Positions 1 to 5,860 of a stretch of DNA of 13,750 nucleotides are shown here, piece after piece. This DNA is from JAAYCU01 sp964401335 (GTDB taxonomy: Bacteria > Planctomycetota > Phycisphaerae > UBA1845 > PWPN01), in the NCBI GenBank assembly GCA_964401335.1, contig CAYNYK010000120.1:1-13750 (forward strand), in the 5' to 3' direction. The notes beneath the pieces were generated by a model. The model was not told the DNA's origin. It ran no database searches and was given only the letters and a program-made list of their open reading frames with translations. Position numbers and translations under genes: made by a program. Every line of letters begins with the position of its first letter. Positions within the stretch are counted from its first letter, which is position 1.

Positions 1-146
1 TTATTTAAGTTGAACCAAGCGTTACGATATTCACTTGACTTAATTGATTAATCGGACGAAAGATAAGCGTACGTGAATCAGATGGTTATCGAACTTTTTA
101 TTGCATCATAATCACTGCGGGCCGGTGGGGTTCGTCGAGATCGGCC
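1..146. other. AT-rich intergenic stretch at left edge
   Basis: No coding region is supported here. The first ~115 bases are clearly more AT-rich than the rest of the window. This stretch lies downstream of the leftward gene series. I looked for a hairpin followed by a T-run on the minus strand, to end that series, and found none. A TTGACT hexamer occurs near position 35 on the plus strand, but no convincing -10 lies at the right distance. Confidence 0.5.
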
Positions 147-611
147 TTAATTACAAATATCCGCCGCTCGGGCGTTCAGCAGGCGGGTCAGATCGCCGAC
201 AGCCAGTTCGATCAGTACGCCGCGCCGGCCGCCGTTGACGATGATCGTATCCAGAGCCAATAAGGATTCTTCAATAATCACGGGCAGGGCACGACGCATG
301 GCGAACGGGGAAATACCGCCGACCTGATAGCCGGTGATTTTTTCGGCTTCCTCCCGTTCGGCGAGGTCCGCGGTTTTTTCGCCGACGGCGGCGGCCATCT
401 TGCGGGTGTCGAAACGCTGGTCGCCCGGCACGATGGCGACGTGAAAGGACGGGCCGGCGGTTTTGACGATAAGAGTTTTACAGACGGCTTCGAGTGGTCG
501 GCCTACCGCCTCGGCCGCATGGTCGGCGCCGATTTCGGTGAAGGTGTATTCCAGGACACGGAATTCCACGGACTGAGTCCGTAACCATTTGATGGCATTC
601 GTGTCGGACAT
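147..611 (-). CDS. ybaK: YbaK/EbsC-family Cys-tRNA(Pro) deacylase-like protein
   Basis: The 154-residue product matches the single-domain YbaK/EbsC fold in length and motifs. The family hydrolyses mischarged aminoacyl-tRNA in the cytoplasm, typically Cys-tRNA(Pro). Visible hallmarks are the conserved lysine in VCKTLIVK (about residue 45), GYQVGGISPF (about residues 94-103) and the C-terminal block VNGGRRGVLIELAVGDL, very like the SGGKRG-IELAPxDL block of E. coli YbaK. The ATG at 611 has only a weak Shine-Dalgarno (GTTGG). It follows the alcohol dehydrogenase stop by 21 bases on the same strand, so it is probably the last gene of that transcript. A tRNA-editing protein has no obvious link to sugar breakdown, so it may simply be a passenger. 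The family is secure; the exact tRNA substrate is inferred. Confidence 0.88.
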   Translation of the reverse strand: MSDTNAIKWLRTQSVEFRVLEYTFTEIGADHAAEAVGRPLEAVCKTLIVKTAGPSFHVAIVPGDQRFDTRKMAAAVGEKTADLAEREEAEKITGYQVGGISPFAMRRALPVIIEESLLALDTIIVNGGRRGVLIELAVGDLTRLLNARAADICN

Positions 612-632
612 AGCGCCAACTAACCAGCAAGG

Positions 633-1913
633 TTAACGGGTGACGATCTTGCGGAGATCGCCCTGCCAGGCGGCCTCTAGGATCGGCCCCATATACTTGT
701 CCACCAGATCCGCGCTGAGCGGCACGGGCATATTCTGCAGCTTGCTTTCCAATTGCGGATCTTTGGCGGCCTTCAGCGTCTTATCCAAAACCGCCCTATC
801 AACGCCTTCGACGTCGCTCAGCCGGGTGGGGAATCCGATCCGGCGATTAAAGGCGATCATGCCCTCGGCGACCGCCAGCCCGAGGTCGCGTCCTTTCAGC
901 TTGCTGAGATCGGCGGCTAGGTGGCCGTGCTTCCTGTAGATTTCACCCACCTTGCGCACGCGATCTTCGACCGCCGGGGAGAAGAAAACCGTGTAATACG
1001 GATTCATCAAGGCGCAGGCCCGGCCATGACTCAGGTATTTGACCAGCGAGAAGCTGTTGAGGTGCGGCCCGTTGGTTCCACCGATCATGATCGCGTACCC
1101 GCCGAGGTCCGTGCCCAGGGCGACCATTTCGCGCAAGGTGGTGTCCGCCGGTTGGTCCACGAGTTTCTGCAACCCGGCGACGATCAACTCGATCCCGCAA
1201 AGAGAGACTTCCTCGGCGGCGGCGAGACCATCGCCCTTGGCCCCCAGATAGACTTCGAGACAATGGCTCAACCCGTCCAAGCCGCCGTCGAGGGTCAGGG
1301 ACATCGGCTGGCTCAGGGTGAGGGCGTAATCAAACACCGCGCGCGGCGGGATGACCGCCTCGTCGACGATCAGTTTCTTTTGCCCTAAGACGGGATCGGT
1401 GATGTTGGCGTACTTGGTCAGGTGAGCGGCGGAGCTGGCGGCCGTCTGCACCGCCACGACCGGAAGCACCTTGCGGCCGGTTTGTTGGCAGAGTTTGCTC
1501 ACCTGGCCGACACCAAAGTAGGGATCGAGTTCGGCCTCGATATCACCGAAAGTGGCCAGCACGGCCGCGCCCTTGCAGGCATCGATCCCCGAGCCGGAAT
1601 CCACGGAAATCACCACGTCAGGTTTGGCATGCAGGATATGGCCTTGCAGGCGATACACATCCTCGCGCGGCGTATTCGGCTTGGCCCCGACAACGGTCCG
1701 GACCACTTCCACGCCCGCATTTTTCAGGTTGGCCACTATCCGTTGGGCGATCGGCTCGAACCATGGCTCACGTATCGGGCCGGCTAGCAGAGCCTTGCGG
1801 CCGCAGGAGGCGGCCATCGGCCCGACCTGCTCCAATACGTTCAACCCGAAGGCGTATCGGTCCTGCTTGAATCGAATCAACAGTTCTTTCGCTTTTTTCG
1901 TCAGGTCGTTCAT
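633..1913 (-). CDS. Iron-containing (group III) alcohol dehydrogenase
   Basis: The 426-residue product belongs to the NAD(P)-dependent iron alcohol dehydrogenases (FucO/AdhB type), which interconvert aldehydes and alcohols in the cytoplasm. Seen in the sequence: the nucleotide-binding loop DSGSGIDACKGAAV, which replaces the usual GGGSxxDxAK; the strand VLPVVAVQTAASSAAHLT, where classical members read PTTAGTGSE; the metal motif DGLSH, matching Asp196-x3-His200 of FucO; and two further histidines in GPHLNS and YLSHGRA as probable remaining ligands. The last two are 12 residues apart, against 14 in FucO, so the metal site may differ slightly. The frame is open 14 codons further up, to an ATG at 1955, but I chose 1913 because GGGAAGAGAG lies 7 bases before it and the longer form would overlap the isomerase stop. 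By context it probably reduces an aldehyde fragment of a sugar. Lactaldehyde, sulfoacetaldehyde and similar compounds are all possible. Confidence 0.88.
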   Translation of the reverse strand: MNDLTKKAKELLIRFKQDRYAFGLNVLEQVGPMAASCGRKALLAGPIREPWFEPIAQRIVANLKNAGVEVVRTVVGAKPNTPREDVYRLQGHILHAKPDVVISVDSGSGIDACKGAAVLATFGDIEAELDPYFGVGQVSKLCQQTGRKVLPVVAVQTAASSAAHLTKYANITDPVLGQKKLIVDEAVIPPRAVFDYALTLSQPMSLTLDGGLDGLSHCLEVYLGAKGDGLAAAEEVSLCGIELIVAGLQKLVDQPADTTLREMVALGTDLGGYAIMIGGTNGPHLNSFSLVKYLSHGRACALMNPYYTVFFSPAVEDRVRKVGEIYRKHGHLAADLSKLKGRDLGLAVAEGMIAFNRRIGFPTRLSDVEGVDRAVLDKTLKAAKDPQLESKLQNMPVPLSADLVDKYMGPILEAAWQGDLRKIVTR

Positions 1914-1920
1914 CGGTTCA

Positions 1921-1930
1921 CTCTCTTCCC
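1921..1930 (-). promoter_or_regulatory. Ribosome binding site setting the alcohol dehydrogenase start
   Basis: On the minus strand GGGAAGAGAG ends 7 bases before the ATG at 1913. It supports that start over the in-frame ATG at 1955, which would begin inside the last codons of the isomerase gene. Confidence 0.55.
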
Positions 1931-1951
1931 GTGGTGAGCTCGTAATGTTTA

Positions 1952-3346
1952 TCAATATACGTGACAGCAGATGCCGTGATATTTACAGAACTCCACCAGA
2001 TCATCTATATAATCGCCCTGCACGCAATGCATGTGGTTCGAGCCGTACTCGCTCATGAAGCGGTCGCTGTCGATATCGATCTCGACGAACGAGGTCGGCC
2101 GATACCAGGAATACTCCTTCAAGGTCTCTCGCGGCTTTTTGACCGTGCGGCCTTTGAGGACGGCCATGTGGTACTGCCCTTCCTTGCGGAACAGCCGGGC
2201 GTAGGTGAGCGTGTCAACGGCGGCGACAAACTGGGTGGAACACCCGCCGGCCTGGCCGAAACCGTGCGGCTGGAGATGCACCTCCTGGAGATTATCCTTC
2301 GGGTCCGCCGACAAGCCGGCGAAATAGGATGCCATCGAGCCGCAGTTAGCCAAAACCATCTCGCGATCACCGATATAGGCGATGTCCTGTAAGGCGGTCA
2401 CCCGCCCGCCGGAGAGTAACTTCATGATCTGCATGGTGAGCGCGCCGTCGGCGTCGGCCTCGCACGAGCAGGCGATGGGTTCCTTGGGGCCCTCGGCGTC
2501 GTAAGGGTCGTTGAGCATCTGGATGGCCAGGCATTGCAGCACGAAATGGTTGCTCATTTCCGGCTGGCATTTGATGCCGAGGAAATCCAACTCATAGTCA
2601 TGGATGATCGACTTGACCGCCAGGTAGCCGCGAATGGCCCGTTCCAAGTGGGCTTCGCCGAAGCGTCCTTCCTGGTAGTTGATCGCTCCGTAATTTCCGG
2701 TGATCCATTTTTTGTAGAGGGCCACTTTGTCCGGCGGGGCCTGTTCGGCTCGAAAGACGATCTGATATTGATCGACGTGCTCGATATCCACGCCGAAGAG
2801 ACGCTCCCACGTAGCTCCGTCGGCGGTGCCGGTACTGATACCAAGGCTGCGGCCACCCAGGCAGCCGAACGTACTGCCTTTCAACTGATTGGCTGTCCTT
2901 AGAACGTTGAGGTAGCGCAGCAGGTCGCGCTTGACTTGCTCGTCACTGATGTCTCGGGGCATGCGGCGGCAAGGTAGGCCGATCTGATCGATCGCGCCGC
3001 CCGCGGCCAATTGCCCAAGACTGCTCAACGTGTCCTTGCAGCGATTGCCCATCAGAATGGTCGGCTTGCTCAGCAGTCGCCCCGCGTGGGCCACCAGGAC
3101 CGGGGGGATGAAGATCGGAATGTAGAGAATCACCGCATCGACACCGGCTCGCTCGATTTCCGCCACCGCGTTGCGCACATCTTTTTTGCTCCGAATCTCG
3201 CCGCAGGTGGGGATGAAGAATTGCACCTCCGGTTGCAGGGCGTCGACGAAGCGCTTGACTTCCCGGGCTTGCAGCGGCTTGCGCTGTTGGTAGACGTCCT
3301 CGCGCGCCCGACTCTCCGAAAAGATCAGCAAACCAACCTGGCCCAT
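1952..3346 (-). CDS. L-fucose/L-arabinose isomerase-fold sugar isomerase
   Basis: The 464-residue cytoplasmic protein has the shape of the FucI/AraA isomerase family, which interconverts aldoses and ketoses using Mn2+. The N-terminal half (residues ~1-170) is the Rossmann-like region with GVDAVILYIPIF and a nucleotide-fold strand ending in FGCLGGRSLGI. The C-terminal half carries CSCEADADGALTMQIM, with the Glu/Asp pair expected at the metal site, followed by a long run of isomerase C-domain sequence. Near the end SNHMHCVQGDY has the conserved histidine region. It is shorter than FucI (~590 residues) and near AraA (~500). The start is firm: GGAGGAAAA lies 9 bases before the ATG. The alcohol dehydrogenase starts 38 bases downstream, so the two are probably cotranscribed. 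The real sugar is unknown; related proteins act on L-fucose, L-arabinose and other deoxysugars. An assignment as true FucI would be over-reading. Confidence 0.85.
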   Translation of the reverse strand: MGQVGLLIFSESRAREDVYQQRKPLQAREVKRFVDALQPEVQFFIPTCGEIRSKKDVRNAVAEIERAGVDAVILYIPIFIPPVLVAHAGRLLSKPTILMGNRCKDTLSSLGQLAAGGAIDQIGLPCRRMPRDISDEQVKRDLLRYLNVLRTANQLKGSTFGCLGGRSLGISTGTADGATWERLFGVDIEHVDQYQIVFRAEQAPPDKVALYKKWITGNYGAINYQEGRFGEAHLERAIRGYLAVKSIIHDYELDFLGIKCQPEMSNHFVLQCLAIQMLNDPYDAEGPKEPIACSCEADADGALTMQIMKLLSGGRVTALQDIAYIGDREMVLANCGSMASYFAGLSADPKDNLQEVHLQPHGFGQAGGCSTQFVAAVDTLTYARLFRKEGQYHMAVLKGRTVKKPRETLKEYSWYRPTSFVEIDIDSDRFMSEYGSNHMHCVQGDYIDDLVEFCKYHGICCHVY

Positions 3347-3355
3347 GTGTGTTTT

Positions 3356-3360
3356 CCTCC
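3356..3360 (-). promoter_or_regulatory. Strong Shine-Dalgarno of the isomerase gene
   Basis: On the minus strand GGAGG, continuing as GGAGGAAAA, lies 9 bases upstream of the ATG at 3346. This is the best ribosome binding site in the window and indicates that the isomerase is translated well on its own. Confidence 0.7.
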
Positions 3361-3371
3361 AATATCCGTTT

Positions 3372-3415
3372 ACCAGCCCGCAGCAGTTTACCCGCCTGGG
3401 CGGGCCACCAAGGGT
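3372..3415 (+). repeat. Planctomycete-type intergenic repeat, left arm of long inverted repeat
   Basis: This 44-base element starts with ACCAGCCCGCAGC, has a CGCCTGGGCGGGC core and ends in CAAGGGT. It pairs with the reverse complement of 3633-3677 with about five differences (four substitutions and one single-base indel). The arms are about 217 bases apart. Confidence 0.8.
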
Positions 3416-3512
3416 CCACCCGCCCGCACCAGGTTAACCCCTTGCAACGCTCGCCACCGCGGAAACCACCGGCTCCAGCAATGGGCGGGCTATGGCGGGC
3501 CAGCGAGGAAAC

Positions 3513-3537
3513 GCCAGCCCGCAGCGCGAGCAAGGGA
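3513..3537 (+). repeat. Short-form intergenic repeat (CCAGCCCGCAGC-GCG-AGCAAGGG)
   Basis: This is a 25-base copy carrying the same head (CCAGCCCGCAGC) and tail (AGCAAGGG) as the longer elements nearby but lacking their central CGCCTGGGCGGGC module. It is almost identical to the reverse complement of 3681-3705. Confidence 0.75.
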
Positions 3538-3555
3538 ATGATATTTGCGTATCAT
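3538..3555. repeat. Perfect 6-bp inverted repeat with 6-base loop
   Basis: ATGATA (3538-3543) and TATCAT (3550-3555) are perfect complements around TTTGCG. It sits between the short repeat and the pyrimidine tract. No T-run follows on either strand, so it is not a standard terminator. It could be an operator or a small RNA hairpin. The function is unknown. Confidence 0.5.
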
Positions 3556-3562
3556 CCTTCCT

Positions 3563-3589
3563 CCCCCATCTCCCTGTCTCCCCCTCCCC
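3563..3589 (-). other. Canonical G-quadruplex motif on the mRNA-sense strand
   Basis: Read on the minus strand there are four G-runs of 4, 5, 3 and 5 bases separated by loops A, AGACA and AGAT. This fits the G3+N1-7 definition. It lies in the spacer transcribed between the transketolase C subunit and the isomerase, if the two are cotranscribed. Formation in the cell is inference. Confidence 0.6.
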
Positions 3590-3632
3590 TCATCCTTACC
3601 GACCGGCGTTCTATCGCTCCTTCCGGGGCGAA

Positions 3633-3677
3633 ACCCTTGCTTGCCCGCCCAGGCGAGGTAAACTGCTACGGGCTGGC
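3633..3677 (-). repeat. Intergenic repeat, right arm of long inverted repeat
   Basis: The reverse complement of this 45-base stretch matches 3372-3415 nearly throughout: GCCAGCCCG head, AGCAGTTTACC, CGCCTGGGCGGGC core, CAAGGGT tail. It directly abuts another short-form copy at 3681-3705. Confidence 0.8.
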
Positions 3678-3680
3678 GGT

Positions 3681-3705
3681 CCCTTGCTAGCGCTGCGGGC
3701 TGGTA
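3681..3705 (-). repeat. Short-form intergenic repeat overlapping the transketolase C stop codon
   Basis: On the minus strand this reads TACCAGCCCGCAGC, GCT, AGCAAGGG, the same short form as 3513-3537 with one internal difference. The last residues of the transketolase C subunit (TSPQR) and its TAG stop are encoded within it, so the repeat supplies the end of the gene. Confidence 0.7.
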
Positions 3706-4625
3706 GCGCGTTTGGCCGCCGCGACGATATCCGGGGCGCTCATGCCGAACTTGCTCAACAACTCCTCGTAATCGCCGGATTCGGCGAAGGTGTCCTTGAG
3801 GCCGACGCGCTGCATCGGCGTTGGGCACGTTTCGCCCAGTACCTCCGCGACGGCCGAACCCAGCCCACCGATAACGCTATGCTCCTCGGCGGTGACGACC
3901 GCGCCGGTTTTCGCCGCCGATTTACAGATTAATTCGCCGTCAATCGGCTTGAGCGTGTGAATCTCCAGCACCTCGGCGGATATCCCTTCTTGCTTTAGGC
4001 GGTCGGCCGCTTCGAGGGATTTATGCACCATGTAGCCGGTTGCGATCAACGTCACATCCTTGCCTTCGCGTAGCAGATTGCCCTTACCTATCTCGAAGGG
4101 ATGGTTTTGATCGAAGATCACCGGTAGTTCCGCCCGGCTCAGACGCAGAAAGACGGGGCCTCCGTATTCACTCACCTTTTGCACGGCAATCCGGGTTTCC
4201 ACGGCATCGGCCACGACCACGACGGTCATGTTGGGCAGGCCGCGCATGACCGCCAGATCGCAGACGGACTGATGACTCGCCCCGTCCTTGGAATCCGACA
4301 GGCCGGAATAGGCTCCGCCGATCTTGACGTTCAGTCGGTTATAAGCGACGAGGCTGCGCAACTGGTCGCCGGCCCGCAGGGCGGCCAGAAAGCTGAACGT
4401 GTTGACGAATGGGATTTTCCCGCAGGTAGCGAAGCCGGCGGCGGCGGCCATCATGTTCGCCTCGGCGATGCCGAAGTTGAAAAAGCGGTCGGGAAACGCC
4501 TTGCCGAACAGGACCGTGCGCGTCGAGTTGGAGGTGTCGGCATCGAGCACAACCACATCAGGATTATGCTTGCCCAACTCGACGAGGGCTTGGCCGTATG
4601 CTTCTCTGACGGATACTACGTCCAC
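3687..4625 (-). CDS. Transketolase, C-terminal (pyrimidine-binding) subunit
   Basis: The 312-residue product is the second half of a split transketolase. It carries the pyrimidine-binding domain and the C-terminal transketolase domain, and would pair with the N-terminal subunit encoded just upstream to transfer two-carbon ketol units using ThDP. Visible are the catalytic Glu55 in FGIAEANMMAAAAGFA, SKDGASHQS with its active-site histidine, and MRGLPNM. Where split transketolases usually read HQ..EDIA, this protein has HQSVCDLA (Cys122). I chose the GTG at 4625, giving MDVVSVREAYGQ, because GGAAGGGAG lies 9 bases before it and it begins 2 bases after the N subunit's stop. The frame is open ~120 codons further up, but that sequence is the N subunit gene read out of frame. 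The last residues come from an intergenic repeat. Family certainty is high; the sugar substrate is unknown. Confidence 0.9.
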   Translation of the reverse strand: MDVVSVREAYGQALVELGKHNPDVVVLDADTSNSTRTVLFGKAFPDRFFNFGIAEANMMAAAAGFATCGKIPFVNTFSFLAALRAGDQLRSLVAYNRLNVKIGGAYSGLSDSKDGASHQSVCDLAVMRGLPNMTVVVVADAVETRIAVQKVSEYGGPVFLRLSRAELPVIFDQNHPFEIGKGNLLREGKDVTLIATGYMVHKSLEAADRLKQEGISAEVLEIHTLKPIDGELICKSAAKTGAVVTAEEHSVIGGLGSAVAEVLGETCPTPMQRVGLKDTFAESGDYEELLSKFGMSAPDIVAAAKRATSPQR

Positions 4626-4627
4626 GT

Positions 4628-5491
4628 TTATGCACTCCCTTCCAGGTCGGCCAGCGCCCGGGCGTAATCGGCATCGTTGAGCGGCTTGCCATGCCATTCG
4701 TGGTTGCCTTCCATGAAGGAAACGCCTTTGCCCTTGACTGTCCGCGCGATGATGATCGTAGGGCGGTCGACATATTGCCGGGCGCGTTCCAAGGCCTGCC
4801 GGATTTCGCCGACATGGTGGCCGTCGATCTCCAGTGTGTTCCAACCGAAGGCCCGCCATTTGGCGTGGACATCGCCAAGGGGCATGATCTCCTCGAGTCG
4901 GCCGTCGAGCTGCACGTGGTTGTAGTCGAGGATCGCTATCAGGCGGGTGAGACGGAACTTGACGGCGGCCATGGCCGCTTCCCAAATCTCGCCCTCCTGT
5001 TGCTCACCGCAGCCGAGCAGAACATAGACGTAATAATCTTTTTTATCGAGCAGGGCCGAGCAGGCCATGCCGATCCCGACCGACAGGCCCATGCCGAGCG
5101 AGCCGGTGGACATGTCCACGCCGGGTACCTTTTTCATGTCGGGGTGGCCTTGCAGAAAATGGCCCGCCTTGCGCAAATGGGCCAGTTCGGCCTTGGGGAA
5201 AAACCCGCGTTCGGCCAGGACGGCGTACAGGGCCGGGGCACAATGCCCCTTGGAGGCGATGAACCGGTCCCGCTCCGGCCAGAGGGGGTTTCGGGGGTCG
5301 ATTTTGAGCTGGTCGAAATACAGGACCGCCAGGATTTCCGCCGCGGAAAGCGAACCGCCGCAGTGGCCGGAGCCGGCGGCGTAAACCATCTCGATCACGT
5401 GTTTTCGTAACGTGCGGGCCAGTTGGCTCAATTGGTGGTCTTTCTCACCGTCGGCGGCCTGGGCGGATGTGGGTCGTTTCGAATCGGTCAT
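4628..5491 (-). CDS. Transketolase, N-terminal (ThDP diphosphate-binding) subunit
   Basis: The 287-codon product is close to the usual ~270-285 residues of split transketolase N subunits. Motifs in order: SGHCGGSLS (residues ~41-49, ThDP-region histidine), SKGHCAPALYAVL (~80-92), GHPDMKKVPGVDMSTGSLGMGLSVGIGMA (~115-143, in pieces GHP, PGVDMSTGSLG, GLSVGIGMA), the ThDP-Mg motif region GCGEQQEGEIWEA (160-172) and LDYNHVQLDG (~188-197). The Mg-binding Asp of the canonical GDGE motif is Cys161 here, while the second ligand Asn191 is kept. The frame is open to an ATG at 5623, but that 44-residue extension is basic and unlike the family. I prefer the ATG at 5491, which has only a weak GGAA upstream. 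It is probably the first gene of the leftward transcript. Function as a transketolase is inferred from family; the Cys leaves metal binding uncertain. Confidence 0.88.
   Translation of the reverse strand: MTDSKRPTSAQAADGEKDHQLSQLARTLRKHVIEMVYAAGSGHCGGSLSAAEILAVLYFDQLKIDPRNPLWPERDRFIASKGHCAPALYAVLAERGFFPKAELAHLRKAGHFLQGHPDMKKVPGVDMSTGSLGMGLSVGIGMACSALLDKKDYYVYVLLGCGEQQEGEIWEAAMAAVKFRLTRLIAILDYNHVQLDGRLEEIMPLGDVHAKWRAFGWNTLEIDGHHVGEIRQALERARQYVDRPTIIIARTVKGKGVSFMEGNHEWHGKPLNDADYARALADLEGSA
4635..4643 (-). promoter_or_regulatory. Ribosome binding site deciding the GTG start of transketolase C
   Basis: GGAAGGGAG on the minus strand lies within the last codons of the N subunit gene, 9 bases before GTG 4625. 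No in-frame ATG gives a sensible transketolase start, so this site fixes the start and implies translational coupling of the two subunits. Confidence 0.6.
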
Positions 5492-5581
5492 GAGGCGTTT
5501 CCGTGAAATTATTTCGGTCCGGCTTACCTGTCGATTCCTCCGCTGTCGGGCGGATTTCTCGATAAGCAGGGAAACAATGTA

Positions 5582-5610
5582 TTGGTAATGCAGCGGGGCG
5601 GACCCGTCAA
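5582..5610 (-). promoter_or_regulatory. Candidate sigma70-type promoter for the transketolase genes
   Basis: On the minus strand TTGACG (5610-5605) is followed after 17 bases by TACCAA (5587-5582). The -35 is near consensus (5/6) and the -10 is poor (3/6). This leaves a ~90-base untranslated leader to the ATG at 5491. No other pair of comparable quality was seen upstream of the gene. Confidence 0.3.
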
Positions 5611-5712
5611 GCGGAGGGCCCAAGGGGACAATGTTCGTTCGGACGTTTCATGAGCGGTGTCACTGGAAACATCGCCGGCCGCGCGTGCAGTCCGGTTTTC
5701 CCTCGCTCCAGG

Positions 5713-5741
5713 TTGGGCAAATCCGCCCGTTCGATTATGCT
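5713..5741 (+). promoter_or_regulatory. Candidate sigma70-type promoter for the aldolase gene series
   Basis: TTGGGC (5713-5718), a 17-base spacer and TATGCT (5736-5741) lie ~120 bases before the aldolase start. The perfect inverted repeat GTAAG-TACAAC-CTTAC at 5753-5768 falls about where transcription would begin and could be a repressor site. Motif match only. Confidence 0.4.
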
Positions 5742-5860
5742 ATCCCGACCCGGTAAGTACAACCTTACGGATCATGTGCGGGGCCGCCGGGTGTTGAGGG
5801 AATGCCGGCCGTCTCGAACATGCGAGAGAGACGAAAGTATTTTGCATGGAGTATCAAGCA

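Larger units (their letters stand above)
3347..3686. other. Repeat-rich spacer between transketolase and isomerase genes
   Basis: This 340-base gap splits the leftward gene series. It holds copies of a CCAGCCCGCAGC...AGCAAGGG intergenic repeat in both orientations, a short perfect inverted repeat, and a 45-base nearly pure pyrimidine tract that is G-rich on the transcribed-sense (minus) strand. Short open frames in both directions exist, but they are translations of the repeats, with no starts or family resemblance. I saw no clear sigma70 promoter in it. It is unclear whether the isomerase gene is expressed by read-through or from its own promoter. Confidence 0.7.
5492..5860. promoter_or_regulatory. 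Divergent control region between the leftward and rightward gene series
   Basis: This 369-base gap has no credible gene; the open frame from 5650 on the plus strand is a shadow. It should hold promoters for the transketolase (leftward) and the aldolase (rightward), and candidates for each are listed separately. An ACAATGT word occurs twice (5574-5580 and 5628-5634), preceded each time by a G-rich triplet, flanking the leftward promoter candidate. A 5-bp inverted repeat lies just past the rightward -10. No riboswitch or tRNA-like structure was recognised. Confidence 0.6.

Noticed and set aside
943..1787. Plus-strand and alternative-frame open frames within the alcohol dehydrogenase gene
   Set aside because: They are shadows of a well-supported minus-strand gene in GC-rich DNA, with no starts, motifs or family resemblance.
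1914..1955. ATG at 1955 as the start of the alcohol dehydrogenase, adding 14 residues
   Set aside because: It would overlap the isomerase stop, and no ribosome binding site is evident. GGGAAGAGAG sits correctly before the ATG at 1913, and the family begins near there.
2943..3690. Several open frames of 100-196 codons across the repeat spacer on both strands
   Set aside because: They run through repeat sequence or lie antisense to the isomerase gene, with Arg/Pro/Gly-rich translations such as ARSASKG and LALRAG, which I recognise as typical false frames from this repeat type.
4626..4985. A 120-residue N-terminal extension of the transketolase C subunit
   Set aside because: This is the N subunit coding region read in another frame: rich in Arg and Pro, with no domain resemblance. 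The GTG at 4625 has a good ribosome binding site.
5492..5623. ATG at 5623 as the start of the transketolase N subunit
   Set aside because: The extra 44 residues are basic and unlike the family. They would also place the promoter candidate inside the gene.
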